From Nostoc sp. 'Peltigera membranacea cyanobiont' N6 (GTDB lineage: Bacteria > Cyanobacteriota > Cyanobacteriia > Cyanobacteriales > Nostocaceae), in contig NZ_CP026681.1 in NCBI RefSeq assembly GCF_002949735.1, forward strand, positions 5,486,001-5,550,000: a stretch of DNA of 64,000 bases, written 5' to 3'. The notes under the pieces are model-generated. The model searched no databases, was not told where the DNA came from, and saw only the letters and a list, made by a program, of their open reading frames with translations. Within the stretch, counting starts at the first letter, position 1; each line of letters starts with the position of its first letter. Below, one piece after another: positions 1 through 8,562 of the stretch. Both the position numbers and the translations under genes were made by a program.

Positions 1-156
1 GACTTTAATTGTATTCTGGGGAATACGCATAGCAATCGGAACTCAGGTCTAATTTTGCACCGAGAAAATGGTATAGAGGTAATTGTCAGTAGTTGTAGCT
101 ATTTGTACTCACTACTGAAAACTGTTAACTAACTATGAGCAACCCTTAGAAACAGT

Positions 157-1746
157 ATGATCGAGGCTTGGTATTGGCGATCGCTACCTTTAGAAAAGCG
201 TACAGGTTCAGAAGTTTTTGCTGCTCTTTTTCGCCCCACCAACCCATCGGGAATTGCAACCCTACTAGAAAGTCCCTACCCAACGCCAATCGAGCATCCC
301 CAACTCAGCCGATATTCTATCTGTGCAGGCGCTCCTCGTCTAGTCGATGGCATCCCCCAAATGTGGACACCAGAAGTAGGAGAAGTTTTTCCCTTTCTAG
401 AAAATTTGTTCCAGCAAGGAGTAGGAAGAGATGAGCAGGATGAGGGGGATGAAGTAGTATTTTCTTCCCCATCTCCCCCTGCTTCCTCATCTCCCCCTGC
501 TTCCTCATCTCCCCCTGCTCCCTCATCTCCCCCTGCTCCCCCATCTCCCCCTGCTCCCCCACCTCCCCATCTCCCCTTCACCGGCGGTTGGTTAGGTTGG
601 TTAGGCTACGATGTGGCATGGGAAATTGAACAGCTACCCCATGATAAAATTGATCCCCTACCATTTCCTATAGCTTTTTGGTATGAACCAGATTGTTTTG
701 CCGTTCTAGATCACGCTCAACAAATTCTTTGGCTAGCCGCCAGTGATGCAAGTAGACTTGATGAGTTACAGGATAAATTAGCAAAGAAAGACGCGGCGAA
801 AGAATTCCCCATTTCTCCTTGTCCTGATATCCCCGTGTCTTCTTCGCCTCCTCTGTTTTTGACATCGCAAGCAGATTATGAAACAGCCGTAAACCAGGCA
901 AAAAAATATATTCAAGCTGGAGATATCTTTCAGGCAAATCTTTCATTGCGATTTCAAGCGTCTACATCGGCTGCTGGTTGGGAAATTTATCAGGCTTTGC
1001 AAAAAATCAATCCTTCTCCTTTTGCCAGCTATTGGCAAACGCCTTGGGGAGAAGTCATCAGCTGTTCGCCGGAACGGTTAGTAATGTTGCAAAATCGGCA
1101 AGCCGAAACTAGACCGATCGCTGGGACGCGATCGCGTGGTGTCACACTAGAACAAGATATGCAACTGGCAGAAGATTTACTCAGCAACACCAAAGAACGT
1201 GCAGAACACATCATGCTGGTAGATTTGGAACGCAATGATTTAGGGCGAGTTTGTGAATGGGGAACGGTTACTGTTGACGAATTGCTGACAATTGAGCGAT
1301 ATAGCCATGTAATGCATCTTGTCAGCAACATCAAAGGTACTTTAAAAGGCGAATGCCTACGGCACGGCGAAGCCGAACGCACAGCCATTGATTTGATTCG
1401 CGCCACGTTCCCAGGTGGCACAATCACAGGCTGTCCCAAAGTCCGTTGTATGGAAATTATTGAAGAACTAGAACCCGTTCGCCGCAGCTTGTTCTACGGT
1501 TCCTGTGGTTATTTAGATTGGCGTGGTCATTTAGATTTAAATATCTTAATCCGCACCCTGCTACTAGCCCCCGCATCTGGTGAAGCAGGGGAAGAACCCC
1601 TTCTTGGGTACTCAGCACTCAACACCGTCTGGGGACAAGTTGGTGCGGGAATTGTCGCAGACAGCGACCCTGAGAAAGAATGGTATGAATCTCTGCACAA
1701 AGCCCAAGCACAATTGGCAGCCCTGAAAATGCTGAATAATCAATAG
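157..1746 (+). CDS. trpE: Anthranilate synthase component I (TrpE family)
   Basis: 529 aa chorismate-utilising enzyme; with a glutamine amidotransferase partner (not in this window) it makes anthranilate for tryptophan. The C-terminal half carries the family signatures: SCSPERL, RPIAGTRSRG, HIMLVDLERNDLGRV, FPGGTITGCPK and GQVGAGIVADSDPE. The PIAGT motif has Ala where aminodeoxychorismate synthases (PabB) usually have Lys, which favours TrpE over PabB. In Synechocystis the trpE gene follows psaD; the 156 bp upstream here contain no recognisable gene. Odd: residues about 104-140 are a Ser/Pro/Ala linker made by an 18-bp minisatellite between the N-terminal domain and the FTGGWLGWLGYD block. 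PabB remains the alternative. Confidence 0.87.
   Translation: MIEAWYWRSLPLEKRTGSEVFAALFRPTNPSGIATLLESPYPTPIEHPQLSRYSICAGAPRLVDGIPQMWTPEVGEVFPFLENLFQQGVGRDEQDEGDEVVFSSPSPPASSSPPASSSPPAPSSPPAPPSPPAPPPPHLPFTGGWLGWLGYDVAWEIEQLPHDKIDPLPFPIAFWYEPDCFAVLDHAQQILWLAASDASRLDELQDKLAKKDAAKEFPISPCPDIPVSSSPPLFLTSQADYETAVNQAKKYIQAGDIFQANLSLRFQASTSAAGWEIYQALQKINPSPFASYWQTPWGEVISCSPERLVMLQNRQAETRPIAGTRSRGVTLEQDMQLAEDLLSNTKERAEHIMLVDLERNDLGRVCEWGTVTVDELLTIERYSHVMHLVSNIKGTLKGECLRHGEAERTAIDLIRATFPGGTITGCPKVRCMEIIEELEPVRRSLFYGSCGYLDWRGHLDLNILIRTLLLAPASGEAGEEPLLGYSALNTVWGQVGAGIVADSDPEKEWYESLHKAQAQLAALKMLNNQ
471..560 (+). repeat. 18-bp minisatellite inside trpE
   Basis: Five tandem copies of an 18-bp unit (atctccccctgctycctc) at 471-488, 489-506, 507-524, 525-542 and 543-560, followed by a decayed sixth. 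The unit length is a multiple of three, so it keeps the frame and encodes repeats of SPPASS/SPPAPS/SPPAPP. Confidence 0.95.
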
Positions 1747-2228
1747 CCAATAGTTTTCTTTCTAGTCCCTAATCCCCAGTCCCCAGTCCCCAATCCCCAA
1801 TCCCATTATCTATTTTGTGCCAATTAGCCACAGTTGTGGCAGTATGGAAAGAAGTTGAAAAGTTCGCTGTTGCCGTTGGGAACTTCAAAGGGTGTTTTCC
1901 CTTGCTACACCGAACTTTTAACAAGAGAAACGGGTCTATTTTGTGCCTTGTCTCCACAAGTTGGTAAATTGAAGTCACCAAAGCAGATGGTGATGTTTAT
2001 CAACCAGCCTCTACTCTGTGAATCTACGCTTTGCGGCTTCTGTTGTACCATTTCGCTTCACTACCACTAGCTTCATCTGCCAATTAGAAACTAGATCGAG
2101 GTCTTCGTAACCGCAGTTTTGCATTTTAAGCAAATATTCTGACGAATGTTGGTATTATCGTCTGAATGTTTGGAATTCACTGCGAAAAGATATACATACT
2201 CCCACCTTGACTACACCTTGACTCTTAA
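1747..2228. other. Intergenic region trpE-pipX with heptad repeats
   Basis: A heptad repeat of the CCCCAGT/CCCCAAT type lies at about 1766-1806 just after trpE. The rest has no convincing ORF or RNA gene. I looked for a GTA-N8-TAC (NtcA-type) site before pipX and did not find one. Confidence 0.7.
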
Positions 2229-2507
2229 ATGAATCCAGAATACGCAGAAACTTACATAAACCATCCAACTTGGGGTTTACTCTACAAAATCTGTATGGTT
2301 GATGAGAACCAGGATTTGTTCACCACGCTTTATGCCCAGCGCCTGTTTTTTTTGGTCGCAAATGACGTTAAAGGTGTTAAATTCCAGCCCATAGGACGAA
2401 CCGAGGCGAGAATGATGTTGGAAAATCGCTTACGTACCCTGCGGCGCAGTGGACATTCTCAGGAGTACGATCAGCTTCAGAGTGTTTTCCAACGCACCTT
2501 CCAATGA
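2229..2507 (+). CDS. pipX: PipX, PII/NtcA-interacting coactivator
   Basis: 92 aa, close to the usual 89 aa of the family. PipX is a cyanobacterial adaptor that either coactivates the nitrogen regulator NtcA or is held by PII (GlnB) according to 2-oxoglutarate and ATP/ADP status. The sequence shows the Tudor-like N-terminal part (about residues 1-55, with NHPTWGLLYKIC, LYAQRLFFLV and FQPIGRTEARMMLENRLR) and the C-terminal helices (LRRSGHSQEYDQLQSVF). It is the first gene of pipX-pipY; its stop overlaps the ATG of pipY by 4 bp, an arrangement conserved in cyanobacteria. Confidence 0.96.
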   Translation: MNPEYAETYINHPTWGLLYKICMVDENQDLFTTLYAQRLFFLVANDVKGVKFQPIGRTEARMMLENRLRTLRRSGHSQEYDQLQSVFQRTFQ

Positions 2508-3172
2508 GCAGTTCGATTTCTGAACGTATTATTTCCATTCGCTCCTCCCTACCAACTTCAGTCAAATTGATTGCTGTTAGCAAACAAGTTCCTGTCGAGG
2601 CCATTCGCTCTGCTTATGCCGCAGGAATTCGTGATTTTGCGGAGAGTCGCATCCAAGAAACTGCCAGCAAACAAGCCGAGTTGCAAGACTTACCGGATAT
2701 TACCTGGCACTTTATTGGACATTTACAAAGCAATAAAGCCAAAAAAGCCATCGAACAATTCCCTTGGATTCACTCTGTGGATAACTTGAAACTGGCACAG
2801 CGCTTAGATCAATTAGCCCAACAGCTAGGAGTGAGTCCCCAGGTTTGCCTGCAAGTGAAAATTCTCCCAGATCCCAACAAGTCTGGTTGGAGTGTGCCAG
2901 AACTTTTGGCTGATTTACCTACACTCGATCAATACAAAAGTTTACAAATTCAAGGTTTGATGACAATTCCACCTTCAGGATTAAAAGAGCCGGAAATTTT
3001 GAATGTGTTTAATCTCAATCGTGAGCTAGCAAAGGAAATCCAGGAGCAAAACTGGTCGCACATTAAAATGCAGCACCTATCTATGGGTATGTCAGGCGAC
3101 TACGAACTAGCAGTAGAAGCAGGCGCAACGATGGTGCGATTAGGAACAATATTGTTTGGCGATCGCTCTTAG
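2504..3172 (+). CDS. pipY: PipY, YggS/PROSC-family PLP-binding protein
   Basis: 222 aa PLP-binding protein of the YggS/PLPBP family, involved in vitamin B6 and amino/keto acid homeostasis; it is not known to have enzymatic activity. The N-terminus holds the PLP lysine motif LIAVSKQVP (Lys about 25), followed by FAESRIQE, WHFIGHLQSNKAK and the C-terminal LSMGMSGDYELAVEAGATMVRLGTILFG. The start codon overlaps the pipX stop (ATGA), implying translational coupling. In cyanobacteria pipY is linked functionally and genetically to pipX. Confidence 0.96.
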   Translation: MSSSISERIISIRSSLPTSVKLIAVSKQVPVEAIRSAYAAGIRDFAESRIQETASKQAELQDLPDITWHFIGHLQSNKAKKAIEQFPWIHSVDNLKLAQRLDQLAQQLGVSPQVCLQVKILPDPNKSGWSVPELLADLPTLDQYKSLQIQGLMTIPPSGLKEPEILNVFNLNRELAKEIQEQNWSHIKMQHLSMGMSGDYELAVEAGATMVRLGTILFGDRS

Positions 3173-3538
3173 CCCTCGATCGTCAGCTTTCCAGGTCAGT
3201 ATTAATACAGATCGGGATTTGATGACAAGAATTTTGTAAGAGACTGGTGCAATTAGAAACAAAGGATATAGTATTGACAAGAGCAATCGTCAAGGGGAAA
3301 TGGGATAAAAAGAGCTTTCCTTCGGACAAACCTTAGGATATAATCTTGACTCATTATTATGTTTAGGCGATGCACAGACCTTTGCAAAAAGTAGTCAGTT
3401 CATCGCCAAAACCAGTAGTATGGGTTACAAATAGCAAAAGACTTGCTGAAGTATCCACCGATGTAGCGATCGCTCCGATCTCAATAAATCCTAAGCCAAG
3501 TCAATACAGGCTATTCGCACCAGGAGAGTACACACACA
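3173..3538. other. Intergenic region pipY-sepF
   Basis: 366 bp with no convincing gene. A 71-codon ORF from 3370 runs into sepF in another frame and looks like chance. A TTGACA-like hexamer near 3275 could be part of a sepF promoter, but I cannot establish the -10. An AGGAG ribosome binding site (about 3522) precedes sepF. Confidence 0.5.
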
Positions 3539-4150
3539 ATGAACAACATCTTTTCCAAACTCAGAGACTTTGTAGGTCTAAATGAGCAAGTGGAATACGA
3601 ATATTACGAAGAAGAACCAGAAACAGACAATAATAATAATTACCAAAATCTGTATCAGCAAGAAAATCCCCAACCCCCAGCCCCACAAGAGAGCGCAACC
3701 GCTCAAAATCGACGCTGGCGGGAACCAGTGCCTACAATGGGAGATGATATCGCAGCAGGTTCAAAGCCAATGGGGAATGTGATTGGTATGCCAGGAGCAA
3801 TTAACGGAATTTCGGAAGTTTTAGTTCTCGAACCACGCACCTTTGAAGAAATGCCTCAGGCAATTCAAGCGTTGCGAGAACGGAAGTCAGTGGTATTAAA
3901 TCTGACAATAATGGACCCAGATCAAGCTCAACGAGCAGTAGATTTTGTTGCAGGTGGTACTTACGCACTAGATGGACATCAAGAGCGCATCGGTGAGAGC
4001 ATCTTCTTGTTTACGCCAAGCTGTGTCCAAGTTAGCACCCAAGGTGGCGTTCTTCATGAAGTACCACAACCGCCAGCACGTCCCTCTCGTCCTACAGGTT
4101 CTCCAAATAATCAAACCTGGGGTAACGAAACTAACCGGATGGCACAATAA
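3539..4150 (+). CDS. sepF: SepF (YlmF/Cdv2) cell-division protein
   Basis: 203 aa. SepF tethers FtsZ filaments to the membrane and is essential for division in cyanobacteria, which lack FtsA. The N-terminus (MNNIFSKLRDFVGL) is the amphipathic membrane helix. It is followed by an acidic Asn/Glu/Pro-rich linker (about 20-85) and the conserved SepF core (VLEPRTFEEMPQAIQALRE, VVLNLTIMDPDQAQRAVDFVAGG, RIGESIFLFTPSCVQV), with a Pro-rich tail. An AGGAG precedes the ATG. The pipX-pipY-sepF-proC order is typical of cyanobacteria. Confidence 0.96.
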   Translation: MNNIFSKLRDFVGLNEQVEYEYYEEEPETDNNNNYQNLYQQENPQPPAPQESATAQNRRWREPVPTMGDDIAAGSKPMGNVIGMPGAINGISEVLVLEPRTFEEMPQAIQALRERKSVVLNLTIMDPDQAQRAVDFVAGGTYALDGHQERIGESIFLFTPSCVQVSTQGGVLHEVPQPPARPSRPTGSPNNQTWGNETNRMAQ

Positions 4151-4161
4151 AGTTAAATTAG

Positions 4162-4253
4162 TTGTTAGTCCTTTGTCATTTGTCATTTGTCCTGGGTTTT
4201 GATAATAGTGACAAATGACAAACGACAAACGGCTAATGACAAATGACTAACGA
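4162..4253. repeat. CATTTGT-type heptad repeats in inverted arms
   Basis: A left arm of (GTCATTT/GTCCTTT)n at 4162-4196 faces a right arm of (GACAAAT/GACTAAC)n at about 4208-4253, able to fold into an imperfect hairpin between sepF and proC. The repeat runs almost to the proC start codon. Confidence 0.8.
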
Positions 4254-4259
4254 TCGATA

Positions 4260-5081
4260 ATGACTATAAAATTTGGGTTAATTGGTGGTGGGGTAATGGG
4301 AGAAGCGCTCTTATCCCGCCTTATCGCGCGTGGAATTTATCAATCATCAGAAGTCATAGTTAGCGAACCGCTACCTTCACGCCTAGATTTTTTGAAACAG
4401 CAATATAGTGTTGCTGTGACGACAGATAATAGTGAGGTTTTCACCCAAGCAAAAGAAGTAGTCTTTTTGGCAGTGAAACCGCAGGTGTTCAGTGCGATCG
4501 CTCAAGAATTAGCAGATATTGATATTCTTAAATATAGAGAAAACTCACCCCTGATTATTTCCATCTTAGCGGGTGTGCCTTTAAGTCAGCTAGAAGCTGC
4601 ATTTGTGCAATTGCCAGTTATCAGAGCAATGCCCAACACCCCCGCAACTGTGGGAGCAGGAATTACTGCCATTTGTTCGGGTGCATATACCAATGCCAAG
4701 CATCACCAAATAGCACAGCAAGTTTTTTCTGCTGTGGGCGAAGTAGTGGAAGTCTCAGAAGGGCTGATGGATGCAGTCACAGGACTATCTGGTAGCGGGC
4801 CCGCTTACGTGGCACTGCTAGTAGAATCACTTGCTGATGGCGGAGTATCCGCAGGTTTACCTAGAGCAATTGCCAATCAACTAGCCTTGCAAACCGTATT
4901 GGGAACTGCGAAACTGTTGCATGAAACCAAAATGCACCCAGCAGAACTCAAAGATCGCGTTACCAGTCCCGGTGGTACAACCATTGCCGGAATTGCCAAA
5001 CTAGAACAGGCAGGATTTCGTTCAGCTTTAATTGAAGCAGTCAAAGCTGCCACAGAGCGATCGCAAGAACTGGGAAAATAA
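4260..5081 (+). CDS. proC: Pyrroline-5-carboxylate reductase
   Basis: 273 aa, normal family length. It reduces 1-pyrroline-5-carboxylate to proline with NAD(P)H in the cytoplasm. Visible motifs: the N-terminal dinucleotide-binding GGGVMGEALL (about residues 9-18), VFLAVKPQ, the RAMPNTPATVGAG segment and the C-terminal signature block around GLSGSGPAYV and RVTSPGGTTIAG. It is the last gene of the pipX-pipY-sepF-proC group and is bounded on both sides by heptad-repeat hairpins. Confidence 0.97.
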   Translation: MTIKFGLIGGGVMGEALLSRLIARGIYQSSEVIVSEPLPSRLDFLKQQYSVAVTTDNSEVFTQAKEVVFLAVKPQVFSAIAQELADIDILKYRENSPLIISILAGVPLSQLEAAFVQLPVIRAMPNTPATVGAGITAICSGAYTNAKHHQIAQQVFSAVGEVVEVSEGLMDAVTGLSGSGPAYVALLVESLADGGVSAGLPRAIANQLALQTVLGTAKLLHETKMHPAELKDRVTSPGGTTIAGIAKLEQAGFRSALIEAVKAATERSQELGK

Positions 5082-5086
5082 TAAAG

Positions 5087-5152
5087 AGTCATTAGTCATT
5101 GGTCATTGGTCATTTGTGAAAAACTAATGACAAATGACAAATGACTAATGAC
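5087..5152. repeat. Heptad-repeat hairpin after proC
   Basis: (GTCATTA/GTCATTG)n on the left and (GACAAAT/GACTAAT)n on the right of a short GTGAAAAA loop make an inverted repeat of about 66 bp. It is the same family as the repeat before proC and may stop transcription, though it has no clear T tract. Confidence 0.8.
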
Positions 5153-5215
5153 TATTAACGAAGTTGACAAAAGACTCGTTAGTATAGTAAACAATCTGGT
5201 TGCAAATGTGATTGA

Positions 5216-7930
5216 GTGAATTATCCTGCACCGTCTCCAGAACTTGACTTAGGGGCTATATTTCCCTTTGATCTGGATCAGTTTCAAAAAGATGCGATCG
5301 CGTCCCTAAACGCCGGACGCTCCGTAGTCGTGTGTGCGCCCACAGGTTCGGGCAAAACATTAGTTGGGGAATACGCCATTTATCGCGCCCTGTCGCGGGG
5401 GAAACGTGTATTTTACACCACTCCCCTAAAGGCGCTGTCGAATCAAAAATTACGTGACTTTCGAGAAAAATTTGGGTTTGATCGAGTCGGACTGTTAACT
5501 GGAGATGCCTCCATTCACAGGGATGCACCGATTTTGGTGATGACTACAGAAATTTTCCGAAATATGCTCTATGGCACACCCATCGGGCAAGTAGGCATCT
5601 CATTAGTAGACGTGGAAGCGGTAATACTTGATGAATGCCACTACATGAACGATCGCCAGCGCGGTACAGTTTGGGAAGAATCCATCATCTATTGTCCCCG
5701 TGAAGTACAACTAGCAGCCCTCTCAGCAACGGTTGCCAACAGCGATCAACTCACCGATTGGTTAAATCGCGTTCACGGCCCAACTGACCTGATTTACTCC
5801 GATTTTCGCCCAGTTCCCTTAGAATTTCACTTTTGCAATCCCAAAGGGTTATTTCCCTTGCTGAATGATAGCAAAACCAAAATTAACCCCCGCCTTCTCC
5901 AGAAGAAGAAGGGTAGAGGGGGAGAAAGGGATAGGGGGAGAAGTGGTAGACCGGAAGCTCCTGGTATAATTTATACCTTGAGCCAGTTAGAGCAACGGGA
6001 TATGCTACCAGCTATTTACTTTATCTTCAGCCGCAGGGGATGTGATAAAGCGGTGGCGGAAGTGGGTGATTTATGGTTGGTAAATAATGAAGAATCCCAG
6101 ATTTTGCGGCAACAGATTGATGACTTTTTAGCCCGCAATCCCGAAGCCGGACGTTCTGGACAAATTGCACCCCTGTACCGAGGAATTGCTGCCCACCACG
6201 CCGGGATTCTGCCTGCATGGAAAGCATTGGTAGAAGAACTATTTCAGCAAGGGCTGATTAAAGTAGTATTCGCCACTGAGACGCTGGCCGCGGGAATTAA
6301 TATGCCCGCCCGAACAACGGTAATTTCTACCCTTTCCAAGCGGACTGACACCGGACACCGCCTGTTAAATGCTTCCGAATTCTTGCAAATGGCAGGACGA
6401 GCAGGCCGCCGGGGAATGGATAAACAAGGTCATGTGGTGACAGTCCAAACTCCCTTTGAAGGAGCCAAAGAAGCGGCATATTTGGGAACATCCAAGCCAG
6501 ACCCCCTCGTAAGCCAGTTTACGCCCAGTTATGGCATGGTACTCAACTTGCTGCAAACGCACACCCTAGACCAAACCAGGGAACTGATAGAACGCAGTTT
6601 TGGGCAGTACATGGCCACCTTGCATCTCAGGCCAGAATACGATGAGATTGCCGAACTGGAAAAACAATTAGCTCAACTACACGAGCAAATTGCCGCAGTT
6701 GATGAAAATGAACTGGCTATTTATGAAAAATTGCGGCAACGCCTGAAAGTCGAACGCCAGATATTGAAAACCCTGCAAGAGCAAGCACAGGAAGATAGAA
6801 AAGAAGAATTGGGGATGATGTTAGACTTCGCAGTGTCAGGAACTCTGTTGAGTCTCAAAGGCAAAAACATCACGGTGTCTTCACCAGTAACCGCAGTGTT
6901 AGTGGCAAAATCGCCTGGTTCTGGTCAAGCTCCCTACTTGGTATGCTTGGGGCATGATAATCGCTGGTATGTCGCAACTACAGGAGATGTAGTAGATTTA
7001 TATGCCGAACTGCCGCGCATTGAAGTGTCACCGGATTTACTACCACCGCCAGAGATGCCTTTGAAACCCGGACAGTCACGCCGTGGTAACGAAGAAAGCT
7101 TTGCGATCGCAGTGCGTATTCCCAATCCGATAGAATCGTTGCATCTGGCACCAGAAGTAGCAGAACAACTCAGTCGCACTACTGCCGTCCAAGAGCAATT
7201 AGAAGCTCATCCCCTACATCAATCAGGCAATGCTGCCACCCTTTTCAAGCGTCGCGCCAAATATATCGAACTAGAAGCCGAACTCGAACAGCTGCAAGGG
7301 CAAGTAGAGCAACATTCACAACGTCATTGGGAAGAATTTCTCAATTTAATCTTAATTCTGCAACACTTTGGCGCTTTAGATAACTTAGTACCCACAGTAT
7401 TAGGGCGAATTGCTGCCGCCATTCGGGGTGAGAATGAATTGTGGTTGGGTTTAGTATTCGCTAGTGGTGAATTGGGCAACTTAGATCCGCATCATTTAGC
7501 AGCAGCAGCAGCGGCTTTGGTGATGGAAACGCCTCGTCCAGATAGCAAAGTACATAAATTTAAGCTTAGTAATGAAGTGACAGAAGCCTTGAAAAAATTG
7601 CAGGGAATTCGCCGCCAAATGTTCCAACTACAACGGCGTTATAACGTAGGTTTGCCTATATGGTTGGAACAGGGAACAGAGAAAAAGGAACAGGAACCAG
7701 AGAACAAGTTAATTGCCATAGTCGAACAATGGGCGCTAGGAATGGAGTGGACAGAACTCTGCGAAAACACCACCTTGGATGAAGGCGATGTGGTGAGAAT
7801 TCTCCGGCGGACGTTGGATTTATTATCACAAATACCCCACGTCCCACATTTACCAGACTCTTTCCAGCGTAATGCTCATCGAGCGATGCAGTTGATTGAT
7901 AGATTCCCTGTAAATGAGGTGGTTGAATAA
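5216..7930 (+). CDS. Ski2-like DEAD/DEAH-box RNA helicase
   Basis: 904 aa from a GTG start (no in-frame ATG is available upstream). A superfamily 2 helicase of the Ski2/Mtr4 type common in cyanobacteria, probably acting on RNA. Motifs: Q-like region FDLDQFQKDAI, Walker A APTGSGKT (about 41-48), TPLKALSNQK, DECH with HYMND, LSATVAN (motif III), and C-terminal ATETLAAGINMPARTTV and QMAGRAGRRGMD (motifs V-VI). A C-terminal DSHCT-type helical domain follows. Two low-complexity insertions are visible: a basic RG-rich one near residues 225-245 and EQGTEKKEQEPENK near 820, both from heptad-like DNA. It stands alone on the strand; the substrate is unknown. Confidence 0.9.
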   Translation: MNYPAPSPELDLGAIFPFDLDQFQKDAIASLNAGRSVVVCAPTGSGKTLVGEYAIYRALSRGKRVFYTTPLKALSNQKLRDFREKFGFDRVGLLTGDASIHRDAPILVMTTEIFRNMLYGTPIGQVGISLVDVEAVILDECHYMNDRQRGTVWEESIIYCPREVQLAALSATVANSDQLTDWLNRVHGPTDLIYSDFRPVPLEFHFCNPKGLFPLLNDSKTKINPRLLQKKKGRGGERDRGRSGRPEAPGIIYTLSQLEQRDMLPAIYFIFSRRGCDKAVAEVGDLWLVNNEESQILRQQIDDFLARNPEAGRSGQIAPLYRGIAAHHAGILPAWKALVEELFQQGLIKVVFATETLAAGINMPARTTVISTLSKRTDTGHRLLNASEFLQMAGRAGRRGMDKQGHVVTVQTPFEGAKEAAYLGTSKPDPLVSQFTPSYGMVLNLLQTHTLDQTRELIERSFGQYMATLHLRPEYDEIAELEKQLAQLHEQIAAVDENELAIYEKLRQRLKVERQILKTLQEQAQEDRKEELGMMLDFAVSGTLLSLKGKNITVSSPVTAVLVAKSPGSGQAPYLVCLGHDNRWYVATTGDVVDLYAELPRIEVSPDLLPPPEMPLKPGQSRRGNEESFAIAVRIPNPIESLHLAPEVAEQLSRTTAVQEQLEAHPLHQSGNAATLFKRRAKYIELEAELEQLQGQVEQHSQRHWEEFLNLILILQHFGALDNLVPTVLGRIAAAIRGENELWLGLVFASGELGNLDPHHLAAAAAALVMETPRPDSKVHKFKLSNEVTEALKKLQGIRRQMFQLQRRYNVGLPIWLEQGTEKKEQEPENKLIAIVEQWALGMEWTELCENTTLDEGDVVRILRRTLDLLSQIPHVPHLPDSFQRNAHRAMQLIDRFPVNEVVE

Positions 7931-8010
7931 AGAAGACCTTCTTATGAACAGAAAGTCTTTAATAATTGGTTTGCGTCTTTTTCTCTCAGGATTGACGCAA
8001 AAATAGATGT

Positions 8011-8040
8011 TGTAGAGGCAATTCATGAATTGCCCCTACA
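8011..8040. repeat. Interspersed palindrome
   Basis: A 30-bp near-perfect inverted repeat from TGTAGAGGCAATTCAT to ATGAATTGCCCCTACA with one mismatch per arm. It is of the kind scattered through Nostoc-type genomes and lies 80 bp after the helicase stop. Confidence 0.85.
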
Positions 8041-8178
8041 AACTGTCCCAAGAATGAATTTAGATTTAATAGTAGTGGTACGTAGTTAAAAATGCTTTTT
8101 TGGTTTCGTATACCTTCTATACGTAATTAATCACATGTATTTAACAGAAGTTGTAATCGCTATAAGCGCTATTCAACC

Positions 8179-8562
8179 TTAGTACACCAAGTTTCCAGTA
8201 CCGCGCAACTGACGCAAAGAATTTACGCACAATGGACAGTCACAGCCAAATGTCTTAATTGCAGCATCACTTTCCTCATCAGTAAAGTTCAACATAGCAA
8301 TATTCTTATCTGATACTGATGTGACAATGGTCGAGGAACGTGCAGATGAGGTATAGGGTATCTTTCTTTCTGAATCTCGAATGCACACAAAATCTGTTCC
8401 ACCATGTGGGTTAGTGATACAGGTACGACCGTCTTGTGTGTGCATCAATCGCTGTGTAATACTACCACTAGCATGGGCAGGATGAAATGCCACCAGTGTA
8501 GACATCATCGACACAAAGATTGAGGAAGTGGAAAGCAAATTCAGAAGAATCTTTTTGTTCAT
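8179..8562 (-). CDS. Small secreted cysteine-containing protein, unknown function
   Basis: 127 aa; not recognised. A signal peptide is clear (MNKKILLNLL, hydrophobic to about residue 27, cleavage after AHA at about 31). The mature part has five cysteines (48, 60, 107, 109, 112): a CITNPHGGTDFVC pair and a C-terminal CDCPLC cluster, suggesting disulfides or metal binding. An AAGGAAA sits just before the ATG. It is convergent with the helicase and diverges across a long spacer from the metal ATPase gene; a metal-related periplasmic role is only an inference from that neighbourhood. Confidence 0.72.
   Translation of the reverse strand: MNKKILLNLLSTSSIFVSMMSTLVAFHPAHASGSITQRLMHTQDGRTCITNPHGGTDFVCIRDSERKIPYTSSARSSTIVTSVSDKNIAMLNFTDEESDAAIKTFGCDCPLCVNSLRQLRGTGNLVY

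Noticed and set aside
276..581. Long antisense ORFs over the trpE minisatellite
   Set aside because: Gly/Glu-rich chains arise only because the 18-bp repeat lacks stops in other frames.
2100..2228. NtcA site before pipX
   Set aside because: No GTA-N8-TAC was found in this spacer.
3370..3585. 71-codon plus-strand ORF before and into sepF
   Set aside because: Overlaps the sepF start in another frame, has no ribosome binding site or recognised motif, and its last third follows the SepF codons.
1766..5152. Possible CRISPR arrays (heptad repeat tracts)
   Set aside because: Units are 7 bp without spacers; they are short tandem repeats, not CRISPR. No cas gene is present.
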